A DNA stretch of 38,697 bases, taken from the NCBI GenBank assembly GCA_025360225.1, contig JANYCN010000001.1, positions 1-38,697 of the forward strand. Direction: 5' to 3'. Positions within the stretch are counted from its first letter, which is position 1; each line of letters starts with the position of its first letter. The DNA comes from Actinomycetes bacterium. Its GTDB lineage: Bacteria > Actinomycetota > Thermoleophilia > Gaiellales > F1-60-MAGs149. This document shows, one piece after another, positions 1-7,337 of this stretch. Made by a program: the position numbers and the translations under genes. The notes beneath the pieces were generated by a model that worked only from the letters and a program-made list of their open reading frames with translations, made no database searches and was not told the DNA's origin.

Positions 1-408
1 CTCAAGCAGGAAGTCCATCGCGCGGTACAGCTGATCATCCGTCACATCCGAGATCCCGTCGACGTGCACCGCGTCACGAAGCCACCTGGTCGCGGCGAGC
101 TTCGAGCCCGGCTCCAGACAGCGCTGACAGACCATCACCAGGATCGCCCGCTCAACGTCGGCGTGCACACGGCCCCGCCGCGCGAGCCGCGCGAGCGTCT
201 TCGCGAGCCCCAGCTCGGCCCACAACGCGCCCACCACGTGCGGGCCGCCCAACTCGCGCGAGGCGACGAACGCGAACTCCGAGCCGTCGCCTGCCGGCGC
301 CGCGCCCAGCGATCCCGCGGCCTCGGAGCCGAGGAACCGCTCGATCGACGCCACCAACCGCCGCAGCATCGCCACATCCAGCTCATCCTCAGGCCCGAAG
401 TGATGACA
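1..408 (-). pseudogene. IS1634-type (IS4 superfamily) transposase fragment, truncated at both ends
   Basis: The minus strand is open without a stop from about 408 to base 1, where it leaves the window. The translation resembles the N-terminal third of IS1634-family transposases: an FGPEDELD segment, then LRRLVASIERFL, a REL/GGPHVVGALW segment, then VERAILVMVCQRCLEPGSKLAATRW and DDQLYRAMDFLLE. The first roughly 45 residues expected of the family are missing. Upstream of about 408 the similarity stops and no start codon lies in frame, so the 5' end has been lost. The catalytic DDE residues would lie outside the window. The following M24 gene on the other strand starts exactly at this edge. The family call rests on remembered motif patterns. 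Confidence 0.7.
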
Positions 409-1683
409 ATCACCCCTCAGCCTCGTCGACGTGCCACACTCCCCGGGGTGGAATACCGCGACGAGATCTACTTCGAGAGCCAGCCCGAGCCGGAGCTGGC
501 CTTTCCACGGGCCGAGTACGCCGCTCGTCTGCACCGGATTCGCACGGCGATGGCCGAGGCCGGCATCGACGTGCTGTTCCTGACGGCGCCGGAGAGCATG
601 TTCTACATCAGCGGGTACCAGTGCGAGTGGTACCAGGCGCAGTCGCCGCCGCAGTGGCCGGCGTCGAGCGGGATCGCGATCCACGTCGACCACGACCGTT
701 TCATCCTCTTCGACTCCGAGCGGGAGGCCGTGCTCGGCCGGCTCACCTCCTGCTCCGAGGACACCCGCTTCTTCCCCCGCGCAACGCTTCGCGACGGCCT
801 CTCCTACATCGTCGACGAGCTGGTTCGCGAGGGCTGGCTGCGCGGCACCGTCGGCCTCGAGCTGCGCTCCTACCGGCCGAACCGCGTCATCTCCGAGCGG
901 TTCCAGGCGCTGGTCGAGGCGGCCGGCGGACGCGTCGCCGATGGTACGAGCATCGTCCGGGAGGTGCGCTGGCACAAGTCGCCGGCGGAGGTCGCCTGCC
1001 TGCACGAGGCCGCCACGATCGCCGACATCGGCCTCGCCGCCGCGCGCGACGCGATCGCGCCCGGGGTGACCGAGCTCGAGGTCCTCGGAGAGGTGATGCG
1101 GGCGATGTACGCGGCCGGTGGCGAGAACGGGGCGATCACGATGCCGGTGCTCTCCGGGCAGAAGACGAACGCGAGCCACTCGCTGTCGACCACGAAGCGG
1201 ATCCGCGCCGGCGAGATCGTCACCGTCGACGTCTGCGGCGTCCGGAACCGCTACCACGTCAACCAGGCTCGCGTCTTCTCGCTCGGTGAGCCGGCTGCCG
1301 ACGTCGCCGGGGTCGCGGCCCTCGCGGCCGGCTCGCTCGACGCCGTCCGCGCCGTGCTGCGGCCCGGGCTGTCGTTCCGCGAGCTGGGCCGGACGCTCGT
1401 CGAGTACTACACGGAGACCGGCCTCTGGGAGCGGCGCGGCTGGATCGGCGGCTACGAGATGGGGATCGCCTTCTACGGCGACTGGGTCGGCAACGTCGTC
1501 CTCGACCCGCTCTCCGAGATCGACGCCGAGCGGACGCTCGACGCCGGCACCTGCATCAACATCGAGACCCAGGTGTTCCTCCCCTGGCACGTCGGCCAGT
1601 TCTTCGCGATCGACACGATCCTCTGCGACGGCGAGCGCGCGACGACCGTCTCCGCGTTCCCATTCGCGCTGACGGTGCTCTGA
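403..1683 (+). CDS. M24-family (creatinase/ectoine hydrolase/Xaa-Pro peptidase-like) hydrolase
   Basis: Two-domain pita-bread-fold protein of about 425 residues: a creatinase-type N-terminal domain (from the AAR-HRIRTAMAEAGIDVLFLT segment) followed by an M24 catalytic domain. The metal ligands of true M24 peptidases (D, D, H, E, E) are only partly kept. The first Asp is present in TVDVCG, but the second position reads N in HVNQARVF, the His position reads Y in GGYEMG, and the last Glu region reads AIDTIL. This resembles metal-independent members such as creatinase, so a C-N hydrolase acting on a small amide (creatinine/ectoine-like) is more plausible than a peptidase; the substrate is not shown. 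The frame is open from position 64, but that part is antisense to a transposase remnant. ATG 403 and GTG 448 are the realistic starts, and neither has a good ribosome site. The original 5' end may have been altered by the IS junction. Confidence 0.8.
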   Translation: MTITPQPRRRATLPGVEYRDEIYFESQPEPELAFPRAEYAARLHRIRTAMAEAGIDVLFLTAPESMFYISGYQCEWYQAQSPPQWPASSGIAIHVDHDRFILFDSEREAVLGRLTSCSEDTRFFPRATLRDGLSYIVDELVREGWLRGTVGLELRSYRPNRVISERFQALVEAAGGRVADGTSIVREVRWHKSPAEVACLHEAATIADIGLAAARDAIAPGVTELEVLGEVMRAMYAAGGENGAITMPVLSGQKTNASHSLSTTKRIRAGEIVTVDVCGVRNRYHVNQARVFSLGEPAADVAGVAALAAGSLDAVRAVLRPGLSFRELGRTLVEYYTETGLWERRGWIGGYEMGIAFYGDWVGNVVLDPLSEIDAERTLDAGTCINIETQVFLPWHVGQFFAIDTILCDGERATTVSAFPFALTVL

Positions 1684-2063
1684 CACCTGCGCGGGCGGTC
1701 GGCATATCGGTGGCACGCGATCGCTGGCGTGGAGCCAGGACCGGGGCGGGTGGCGCGCCGTCCCTGCGTGCTGCGCCATGTGGCGTCATGGCCCGCATTA
1801 CCCGCAGCCCCCGGATCCGCTGAAGGGTTCCGGTGCTCGGATTCGGCTCTGTAGCGCGGATCGCCGACCACGACGAACGCGAGTCCTACCCTGCGTGTGC
1901 CAGCACCTCGACCGGGTGTTCCCCGGTTTCGGGTGGGCACGCGACACCGAAGGCTGGGCCGAGACCAACGACGCCTCCACCCTGTCCGTGCCGATGAACC
2001 GATCGGTGCGCATGGGCGCCCGTGAGTCAGGCCTGCGGGTGGCGACGGTCGTGCCGTGAGCCG
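1684..2063. other. Intergenic stretch, no recognisable gene
   Basis: About 380 bases between the M24 gene and the next minus-strand gene. Short frames exist on both strands (for example plus 1778-2059), but their products are Arg/Pro-rich, low in recognisable features and lack ribosome sites. A small hairpin of the form ACCGGG-loop-CCCGGT lies near 1908-1927 and could help termination. Nothing else is seen. Confidence 0.5.
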
Positions 2064-2465
2064 TCAGCGGATGCCGGTGTCCATCTCGACCTGGAGACCA
2101 CGGATGCCTGCGACGGTCACCGTGACAACGGCGGGGATGCCGCGCGGCAGCTGACCGCCGTTGAGGGCCTCGGCCACCACCGTGTAGTCGCCCGGCGGGA
2201 CGTATGCGCGGAAACCGCCGTCGCTGCCGCTATCTGCCGTGGCGACGGCGCGGCCGGCGGCGTCCTCGAACCGGACGCGGGCGGCGACCGGCTGCGGCGC
2301 ACAGGCCGGGTCGTCCGGTCGCGCGACGGGGCAGGTCGGCCCGGCGAGGACCGTGCCGGTGACGACTGGGCCTAGGCGCTCCTCTCGGCGCGTGAGCAGT
2401 ACGATCACGAGCGCCGCGATCGCGACGAGCGGTAGGACGGCGAGGATCCGAAGGCGCGTGGTCAT
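2064..2465 (-). CDS. Small membrane-anchored protein with a carboxypeptidase-regulatory-like (beta-sandwich) domain
   Basis: A protein of about 133 residues with a positively charged N-terminus (MTTRLR) and one hydrophobic helix (ILAVLPLVAIAALVIVLL), so it is a signal anchor or uncleaved signal. The remaining roughly 100 residues look like a secreted beta-sandwich: a TGTVLAGPTCPV start, then RVRFEDAAGR, ADSGSDGGFRAYVPPGDYTVVAE and a terminal TVTVAG strand. This pattern (gain-of-domain beta strand, then G-x-F-x-x-x-x-P-P-G-x-Y) is typical of transthyretin-like or carboxypeptidase regulatory-like domains on cell surfaces. The two cysteines (in PTCPV and PACAP) could form a disulfide. ATG 2465 puts the helix at the N-terminus; GTG 2483 in the same frame is an alternative. 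Function unknown. Confidence 0.65.
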   Translation of the reverse strand: MTTRLRILAVLPLVAIAALVIVLLTRREERLGPVVTGTVLAGPTCPVARPDDPACAPQPVAARVRFEDAAGRAVATADSGSDGGFRAYVPPGDYTVVAEALNGGQLPRGIPAVVTVTVAGIRGLQVEMDTGIR

Positions 2466-2601
2466 GCCCTTTGGACGGTTCACGATCCGCCGGGTTCCGG
2501 CAGGGGGCGAGCGCCGCGGTCAGCTCGGCACAGGGCTCCGGCGGCGCGCATTAGCCCCAATACCGTTAACTTAAGAATGGTCAGCGTGGTATGCTTCGGG
2601 G

Positions 2602-2688
2602 GTGCCGCGTGCGGGGTGGGTGAAGCCGGAGGTTGATTCTCGTCTGTCCGATCACATCTCGATCGGGGTGTTGACGCGGTCGTTTTCG
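2602..2688 (+). pseudogene. IS4-type transposase N-terminal stub
   Basis: From GTG 2602 the plus strand encodes about 29 codons resembling the start of IS4-type transposases with the Nterm_IS4 domain: a short basic lead followed by RLSDHISIGVLTRSF. The resemblance stops abruptly at about 2688, where the sequence becomes antisense YD-repeat DNA. The stretch just upstream (about 2555-2600, with a GTTAACTTAAG core) is AT-richer and may be the IS left end with its terminal inverted repeat. The matching right end is not found in the window. It is a remnant left by deletion or rearrangement. Confidence 0.6.
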
Positions 2689-3165
2689 GCGGTGACGCTG
2701 ACGGGGAGCCCGCGCGGGTCGGTGGTGTCGTCATAGGTGTACGTTGTCGTGCCCTTTGGATCGGTCACCGACTGCGTCCGGCCTGGCCGGTCGCCGCGTC
2801 GTAGCTCGTCGTCACGGTCGGGACGGCGCTCCCGATCGCGACGGGGCCCGTGCTCGCCACCGCGACGCCCGAGAGCCGCCACGACGCCGGGTCTTCCGTC
2901 ACCGTCGTCACCCGTTGGCTGAGCGATGCACCGGAACCGACCGACTGAACCGTGGAGAGCGGCGACCCGGCGCGGTCGTAGCTCGTGAACGTCGTCGTCG
3001 GGAGGGAAACGCCGGACGCACCGACCGGGTGACTAACCGTGCAGGGAAAGTCGGCGAAGCCGGGCTTGCCACCGCACGTTCCGGTCCCGGCCGCCGTGTA
3101 GTAACTCGTGACCGTCGAGCCGACGCGGTCTGGGCGCGCAGCGCCGTCGCCCGCGATGCGCGGGG
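2688..3165 (-). pseudogene. Inverted, frameshifted Rhs/YD-repeat fragment
   Basis: Read on the minus strand this segment encodes YD-repeat protein typical of actinobacterial Rhs cores: TVTSYYTAAGTGTC, then TFTSYDRAGSPLSTVQSV, RVTTVTEDPASWRLSGV, TVTTSYDAATGQ and, in a second frame, SVTDPKGTTTYTYDD and DPRGLPVSVTAE. A frameshift lies near 2780-2800, between the ATGQ and QSVTDPKG parts. Rhs genes normally run in one direction through such repeats into the core end, yet here the downstream part of the same kind of gene lies on the plus strand from 3173. So this piece has been inverted relative to its expected partner, and roughly a hundred codons expected between the two parts are missing. No start codon or ribosome site belongs to it. 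Confidence 0.75.
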
Positions 3166-3172
3166 TGCGGCG

Positions 3173-4618
3173 GTGACGTCGCAGTCGTTGTTGTCGAACC
3201 AGCTCTACGGCTACGACAACGCGGGCCGACTGGTGGACGTCAAAGACACCTACCTCGCCGCATGCACCGAGCGGCGCTACAGCTACGACGTGGACTCCAA
3301 CAGGCTCGGGCTTGTAAGCGTCGCGCCCGGGGTCGCGGGGGCTTGCACCGGGTTGGGCGCACAGACCGCGACGACGCACACCTACAACGCGGCCGACCAG
3401 GTCACCGACGCCGGCTACACGTTCGACGCGTTCGGCCGCGCGACGGTGGTGCCGGCGGCGTATAGCGACTCCGGCCAATCGACGCTGGTGGCGTACTACG
3501 CGAACGACCTCGTGCAGAGCATCCAGTCCGGCGCCGGGGCCGCGCGGCTGTACGGCCTCGACCCGTTGCTACGCCTCACGACGCAGACCGACGGCACAGC
3601 GCCGGGCGCGGTCGTGCACACGAACCACTACAACGGCGACGGGGACTCGCCGAGCTGGATCGCCGAGACGGCCGATGGCTCGACGTGGACGCGGGTTGTG
3701 CCGGATCTCGGCGCTGGGGTGTTCGCGCTTCAGGCCGGGGCGCCGTCATCGCCGTCGACGTCCTACCAGCTGGTGAACCTCCATGGCGACGTGGTCGCCG
3801 TGACATCGAGTGATCCGGCAGCCGCGTCGCCGGTCTCTACACAGGAGCAGACCGAGTTCGGGGTACCTCGGCCAGGTGGTAGCAGCACGCGATACGGATG
3901 GCTCGGCAGCCGACAACGCCCAACGGACACGACCGGCCTGGTCTTGATGGGCTTACGCCTTTACACCCCCTCGCAGGGACGGTTCCTGCAGGTCGATCCG
4001 GTTCCCGGCGGATCAGCGAACGCCTACGACTACGTCGACCAGAACCCGATCGGGGCGTCCGACCTGTCCGGCACGATGTTGCCGTCCGACGGCGGCGGCG
4101 GCGGATCGGCGTCCGGGCTGGCCATCGCATCGTCCGTTGTTGCGAAGGCGGGCGTCGCGCAGTCCGTGGCCGACAGCGCCGTGATGGTCCGCTCGCAGGT
4201 GAGCACCACGGCGCGGAGGCTCCGCGCTGGGCACGCGCCTAGCCGGCACTTCCGGTCTGTAGGTAGAGCCACGCGCTTCCTGGCCGAGCACTCCACGGCG
4301 GCGAAGATCATCCGAATAACCGGGCGCGTTGCGATCGGCGCGTCGATCGTCGTCGGCGCCGCCGAAGGCTTCGCAGAGGGCGGCAGGAGCGGCGCCGCCC
4401 GCGGCGCGACGATCGCTTGTATGAGCGTCGCGGCAGGCGCCGCGGTTGGTGCGGTGTGCGAGGGAGTGACTATCGGCTTTGGCACACCGGCCTGTATTGC
4501 CGCCGGTATCGGCGTCGCAGCTGCATCTGACGCGGTCAGTGCGGGCGTGTATGACCACGTTGTTGCACCGGTGGCCAAGGCGATCTGGACGGGACTGTCA
4601 TCCCTCAACCCGTTCTGA
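3173..4618 (+). CDS. Rhs/YD-repeat protein, C-terminal core plus variable glycine/alanine-rich membrane-type tip
   Basis: An open frame of about 481 codons from GTG 3173. The first 270 residues hold YD-type repeats (GYDNAGRLVDV, YSYDVDSNRLGL, HTYNAADQVTDAGYTFDAFGRAT) and the conserved core end: YQLVNLHGDVVAVT, then TRYGWLGSRQRPTDTTGLVLMGLRLYTPSQGRFLQVDP and AYDYVDQNPIGASDLSG. After this marker comes a tip of about 180 residues. Its last 120 contain two glycine/alanine-rich hydrophobic stretches (RVAIGASIVVGAAEGF; about 45 residues from GATIACMSVAAG to AAASDAVSAGVYDHVV). In polymorphic toxins this position carries the toxin, and Gly-zipper hydrophobic tips suggest membrane insertion; no nuclease or protease motif is seen. 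The N-terminal secretion and early repeats are absent, so this may be an orphan Rhs-CT cassette. The ribosome site for GTG 3173 is poor. Confidence 0.7.
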   Translation: MTSQSLLSNQLYGYDNAGRLVDVKDTYLAACTERRYSYDVDSNRLGLVSVAPGVAGACTGLGAQTATTHTYNAADQVTDAGYTFDAFGRATVVPAAYSDSGQSTLVAYYANDLVQSIQSGAGAARLYGLDPLLRLTTQTDGTAPGAVVHTNHYNGDGDSPSWIAETADGSTWTRVVPDLGAGVFALQAGAPSSPSTSYQLVNLHGDVVAVTSSDPAAASPVSTQEQTEFGVPRPGGSSTRYGWLGSRQRPTDTTGLVLMGLRLYTPSQGRFLQVDPVPGGSANAYDYVDQNPIGASDLSGTMLPSDGGGGGSASGLAIASSVVAKAGVAQSVADSAVMVRSQVSTTARRLRAGHAPSRHFRSVGRATRFLAEHSTAAKIIRITGRVAIGASIVVGAAEGFAEGGRSGAARGATIACMSVAAGAAVGAVCEGVTIGFGTPACIAAGIGVAAASDAVSAGVYDHVVAPVAKAIWTGLSSLNPF

Positions 4619-4642
4619 GGGTGCGGACTTGGGAGGCGCAAC

Positions 4643-5026
4643 GTGGCGGGCGATCTGATTAGAGTCGTGTTCCTCTGGGCGGTCGCCGGATCGCTCGTCG
4701 TGCTGGGGTGGCATCGGTGGCGACACTTCCCAGCGCCGGAGGACATCCCCTTCACCGGGAGGAGAGCTGGGCGAGTTGTTCGAATATACGTCCCGGTTAC
4801 GGTCTCGATGTTCCTGGTAGCCTGTTTGCAGACCGCGATGGTCGTGTTCGGTACGAATTCGCTGGCGACGCGTGTGACCGTATGGCCGGTTGCCGTGGCG
4901 GGTGTGCTGAGTGCGTCGGTGTACCGGTTCGGGCGGCCGCGCTGGTGCATCCCTCGTCGCGTGCGGGATTTCGCGGACGAGGTTGATCGGGTTCGAACGC
5001 GAGCGGACACATCGCGTCGTTCATGA
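4643..5026 (+). CDS. Small three-helix membrane protein, candidate immunity protein for the Rhs tip
   Basis: A protein of 127 residues starting at GTG 4643, with a strong ribosome site (GGGAGG, 7-8 bases upstream), 24 bases after the Rhs stop. Three hydrophobic segments are visible: LIRVVFLWAVAGSLVVLGW (residues about 5-23), IYVPVTVSMFLVACLQTAMVVFG (about 48-70) and VTVWPVAVAGVLSASVYRF (about 78-97). A basic tail follows. In Rhs and other polymorphic toxin loci the gene directly after the toxin tip normally encodes the cognate immunity protein, and membrane immunity proteins usually match membrane-acting toxins. Together with the hydrophobic tip this makes an immunity role plausible, but it is inference from position and topology. 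The stop codon TGA 5024-5026 lies directly against the IS30-derived repeat, so the C-terminus may have been trimmed. Confidence 0.65.
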   Translation: MAGDLIRVVFLWAVAGSLVVLGWHRWRHFPAPEDIPFTGRRAGRVVRIYVPVTVSMFLVACLQTAMVVFGTNSLATRVTVWPVAVAGVLSASVYRFGRPRWCIPRRVRDFADEVDRVRTRADTSRRS

Positions 5027-5250
5027 AACGCGAACGGTGCGCCCGTACCTCCAGCGCGTCCCCGTGCGCCGGTGCACACCAACGATCCGGCACGCCTCCG
5101 CGTTCGACACCCCGTGCGCGATCAGCCGGGCGAACTGCTCGCGCTTCCCCGACAGCGCCACTCCAACGACCTCGCCGCACCCGTCCCCATCGAACCTCAT
5201 CGTCGCCCTCGCCTCGCGTCAGCGTTGCGACGATCGCTGGAATCCGCCCT
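5027..5250 (-). repeat. 224-bp direct repeat, left copy (IS30 5' region)
   Basis: Nearly identical to 6165-6388 at a constant offset of 1138 bases. It encodes, on the minus strand, the same N-terminal transposase segment (SGKREQFARLIARGVSNAE) but without a following catalytic part. Differences seen include two changes near 5090, one near 5115, one near 5198 and one near 5234. Confidence 0.85.
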
Positions 5251-5251
5251 T

Positions 5252-6338
5252 TCGGGAAGTACTGGCGCAGGAGCCCGTTGGTGTTCTCGTTCGAGCGGCG
5301 CTGCCAGGGCGAGTGGGCGTCACAGAAGTAGATCCCCATCCCGGTCAGCTCGCTCGTCTGCTCGTGGAGCGCCATCTCCTTGCCTTGATCCCGGGTGAGC
5401 GTGCGCCGCAGCGCTGGCGGGAGCGTCCGGACGGCTGCGGCAATGCCGTCGCGGATTGCCTCGCCTCAGTGCGCTTCGGGGATGTGGATCAGGATCAGGA
5501 AGCGCGCCTGGCGTTCCACCAGGGTGCCGATCGCCGAGCGGTTTGACTCGCCCATGATCAGGTCGCCCTCCCAGTGGCCACCTTCGCTGCGTCCGTCGAC
5601 GATCGCCGGCCGGTCGCTGATCGGTGTCATCGCCACCAGCCGGCCCCGGCGCCGGGTCGTTGTTGCCTGCCGACGCCGGCGGCGACGCCCGCTGCGAAGC
5701 GCCGTCCATGCCGCGCGCGTGAGCGGTGTCGTGTCGTCGTAGATCGCCTGGTAGATGCTCTCCGTGCAGAGCTGACGAGTGTCGTCGTCAGGGAATCGCA
5801 GACACAGCTCACTCCGGATCTGCTCCGGGCTCCAGCGCGACTCGAGCAGCTCAACGATGACGCGTTGGAGCTCCAGATCGAGCTCCAGTCGACGGCGCCG
5901 GGGCCGCGCGAGACGAAGCCGCGCGGCGTGCTCGGCACCGTTTGCAAGGTACCGGCCACGCCCGTCCGCGTTCCGGCGTAGCTCGCGGCTGACCGTCGAC
6001 GGGCTCCGCCCGACCTCCCCGGCGATACTCCTGATCGAGCGCCCAGCGCGCACCAGGTCGGCGATCACACCGCGTTCATCAACCGACAGATAGCGCGCCG
6101 ACCGCGCGACGGGAAGGGTTCTCGGGATCATCACCGGCGGATAGTGAACAGCGCGCCCACCGACAACGCGAACGGTGCGCCCGTACCTCCAGCGCGTCCC
6201 CGTGCGCCGGTGCACACCAACGATCCGGCGCCCCTCCGCGTTCGACACCCCGCGCGCGATCAGCCGGGCGAACTGCTCGCGCTTCCCCGACAGCGCCACT
6301 CCAACGACCTCGCCGCACCCGTCCCCATCGAACCCCAT
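5252..6338 (-). pseudogene. IS30-family transposase, broken by an in-frame TGA and lacking its C-terminus
   Basis: From ATG 6338 the frame reads an N-terminal helix-turn-helix (SGKREQFARLIARGVSNAE, VGVHRRTGTRWR), a second HTH typical of IS30 (YLSVDERGVIADLVRAGRS, then SIAGEVGRSPSTVSRELRRN), and the catalytic core start (VDGRSEGGHWEGDLIMG, first Asp). After PEAH a TGA codon (5466-5468) interrupts the frame. Directly beyond it, in the same frame, come GEAIRDGIAAAVRTLPPALRRTLTRDQGKEMA, then GIYFCDAHSPWQRRSNENTNGLLRQYFPKG (second Asp and the Asn/Glu region). The expected last roughly 45 residues after FPKG are replaced by the repeated 5' sequence. A nonsense change plus loss of the C-terminus makes it inactive. 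No redox or cysteine site lies at this TGA, so a recoding role is unlikely. Confidence 0.8.
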
Positions 6339-6388
6339 CGTCGCCCTCGCCTCGCGTCAGCGTTGCGACGACCGCTGGAATCCGCCCT
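6165..6388 (-). repeat. 224-bp direct repeat, right copy (IS30 5' region)
   Basis: Partner of 5027-5250. It contains the region upstream of the IS30 transposase start and its first roughly 58 codons. Its right end at 6388 is where the DnaC-like ATPase reading is broken off. Confidence 0.85.
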
Positions 6389-6840
6389 GTCGTTGCCAAC
6401 AGGCTCGCCTCCGCCCCTGTCCGGTACGAGTCGCGGAGCTCGGCAAGCAGGTCGCGAGCGTTCACGAACAGGCCACCAGTGCCGGCGTGGACGAGCTCGC
6501 GCACGATCGACCAGGCGAGGCCGGTCTTCCCGGCACCGACGGCGCCGACGACGATCAGGTTCCCACCGGCGAGCCGGTCAGCGGCCATCCAGCGCCGTGC
6601 GAGAGCGACGGCACGCCGGGCCTCGCCGTCCACCGGGTACGACGCGAACGACCACGCGCGGCGGCGCGGGTCATCGAGTCGCGCACGCCGCAACCGCCGC
6701 GCCGACTCCTCCTTCTCCCCGTCGATCGCGTTCCTCGCCGCCGCGTCCGCCATGCAGGCAAGGCAGGTGGCCGCCTCGACCCGGAAGGCGCCGCTCCCGA
6801 CGACGGCACGCTCGGCGCCGCACGCGCAGCGCCGGCTCAT
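6389..6840 (-). pseudogene. DnaC/IstB-like AAA+ ATPase, 3' half lost at the IS30 junction
   Basis: About 150 residues from ATG 6840 are preserved. The N-terminus has a likely zinc site (CAC near residue 5 and CLAC near residue 26). It is followed by a linker and a P-loop (GAVGAGKTGLAWSIVREL) after the GNLIVVG strand, then LFVNARDLLAELRDSYRTG, a segment typical of DnaC-like helicase loaders of phages, plasmids and integrative elements. At 6388 the frame runs into IS30 DNA just where the Walker B strand (LLVLDDLG-type) would follow, and no continuation is found on the far side of the IS. The start overlaps the stop of the upstream helix-turn-helix gene by four bases (ATGA), so the two formed a replication operon before the disruption. 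Confidence 0.7.
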
Positions 6841-7337
6841 CGCTCACCCTCGAACTGCGAGTAGGTCGGCAGCGACTCGAACGCCGAGCCACCCGGAGCC
6901 GAACGAAGCCGCCGAGGGGGTCTGGGGGTCTCTTCCCTTCGTTCAACTGGATCCAAGTTCCCTGCGCAGCCCGTTGCGCTACCGGTCGCGCACTCCACTG
7001 CACCACCCCGCGCAGACGGCTGCACGACCCCGGGCCGGGCCCGAAGCACGGTGTACACGCTCGTCGTCCAGTCGCCACGCTCGTCACGACGCCGCGTGAT
7101 GCGCAACGCCCCAACACCGACGAGACGCTCGAGCGCAGCGTCGACCGTGCGGACGCTCGCGACCGCGCACCGCTCCGCGATCCGCCGCCGCGACGGCCAC
7201 GCCTCGCCCGTCTCGTTGTCGGCGTGCTCGGCGAGCACCAGGTAGACCTGCAGCTCGCGCGCCCCGATCCCCTCCGAACCCACGAGCCACGACGGCACCA
7301 CCAGGAGCGGCCCGGTATCCGACCGCGCCGGCTTCAC
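6837..7337 (-). CDS. Helix-turn-helix replication-initiator-like protein of a mobile element
   Basis: A protein of about 166 residues. GTG 7337 is preferred because GGGGAG lies five bases before it; the frame extends to 7412 without support. After SDTGPLLVVPSWLVGSEGIGARELQVYLVLAEHADNETGEAWPSRRRIAERC comes a winged-helix core (VASVRTVDAALERLVGVGALRITRRRDERGDW), the pattern of helix-turn-helix domains found in plasmid and phage replication proteins and often paired with a DnaC-like loader. The C-terminal third is Arg/Pro-rich and probably disordered. Its stop overlaps the start of the truncated ATPase. With the partner broken, the module is probably non-functional. The roughly 210 bases between this gene and the next hold no gene. 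Confidence 0.7.
   Translation of the reverse strand: MKPARSDTGPLLVVPSWLVGSEGIGARELQVYLVLAEHADNETGEAWPSRRRIAERCAVASVRTVDAALERLVGVGALRITRRRDERGDWTTSVYTVLRARPGVVQPSARGGAVECATGSATGCAGNLDPVERREETPRPPRRLRSAPGGSAFESLPTYSQFEGER

Larger units (their letters stand above)
5027..6388 (-). mobile_element. IS30-family element remnant with a duplicated 224-bp end
   Basis: The segment holds an IS30-type transposase gene read from right to left and is bounded by two direct copies of a 224-bp sequence (5027-5250 and 6165-6388, five mismatches seen by eye). In the right copy this sequence is the transposase start region. The left copy is a second 5' end attached to the 3' side of the transposase, as expected from a tandem IS30 arrangement followed by deletion. 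The left border abuts the stop of the putative immunity gene, and the right border interrupts a DnaC-like ATPase. No terminal inverted repeats were recognised with certainty. Confidence 0.65.

Noticed and set aside
1778-2059. A 93-codon plus-strand frame between the M24 gene and the membrane-anchored protein
   Set aside because: No ribosome site, no recognisable domain and an atypical Arg/Pro-rich start.
2687-3178. The 11-bp direct repeats at both edges of the inverted Rhs piece as a target-site duplication
   Set aside because: The enclosed DNA is Rhs sequence, not a transposon, and short GC-rich repeats arise easily; kept only as a remark.
4985-5010. A tRNA T-loop-like GTTCGAAC sequence
   Set aside because: No cloverleaf can be formed around it, and it lies inside the small membrane-protein gene.
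5466-5468. The IS30 transposase TGA as a second selenocysteine codon
   Set aside because: No cysteine or redox residue is expected at that position in IS30 transposases, and the gene also lacks its C-terminus, so simple decay explains it.
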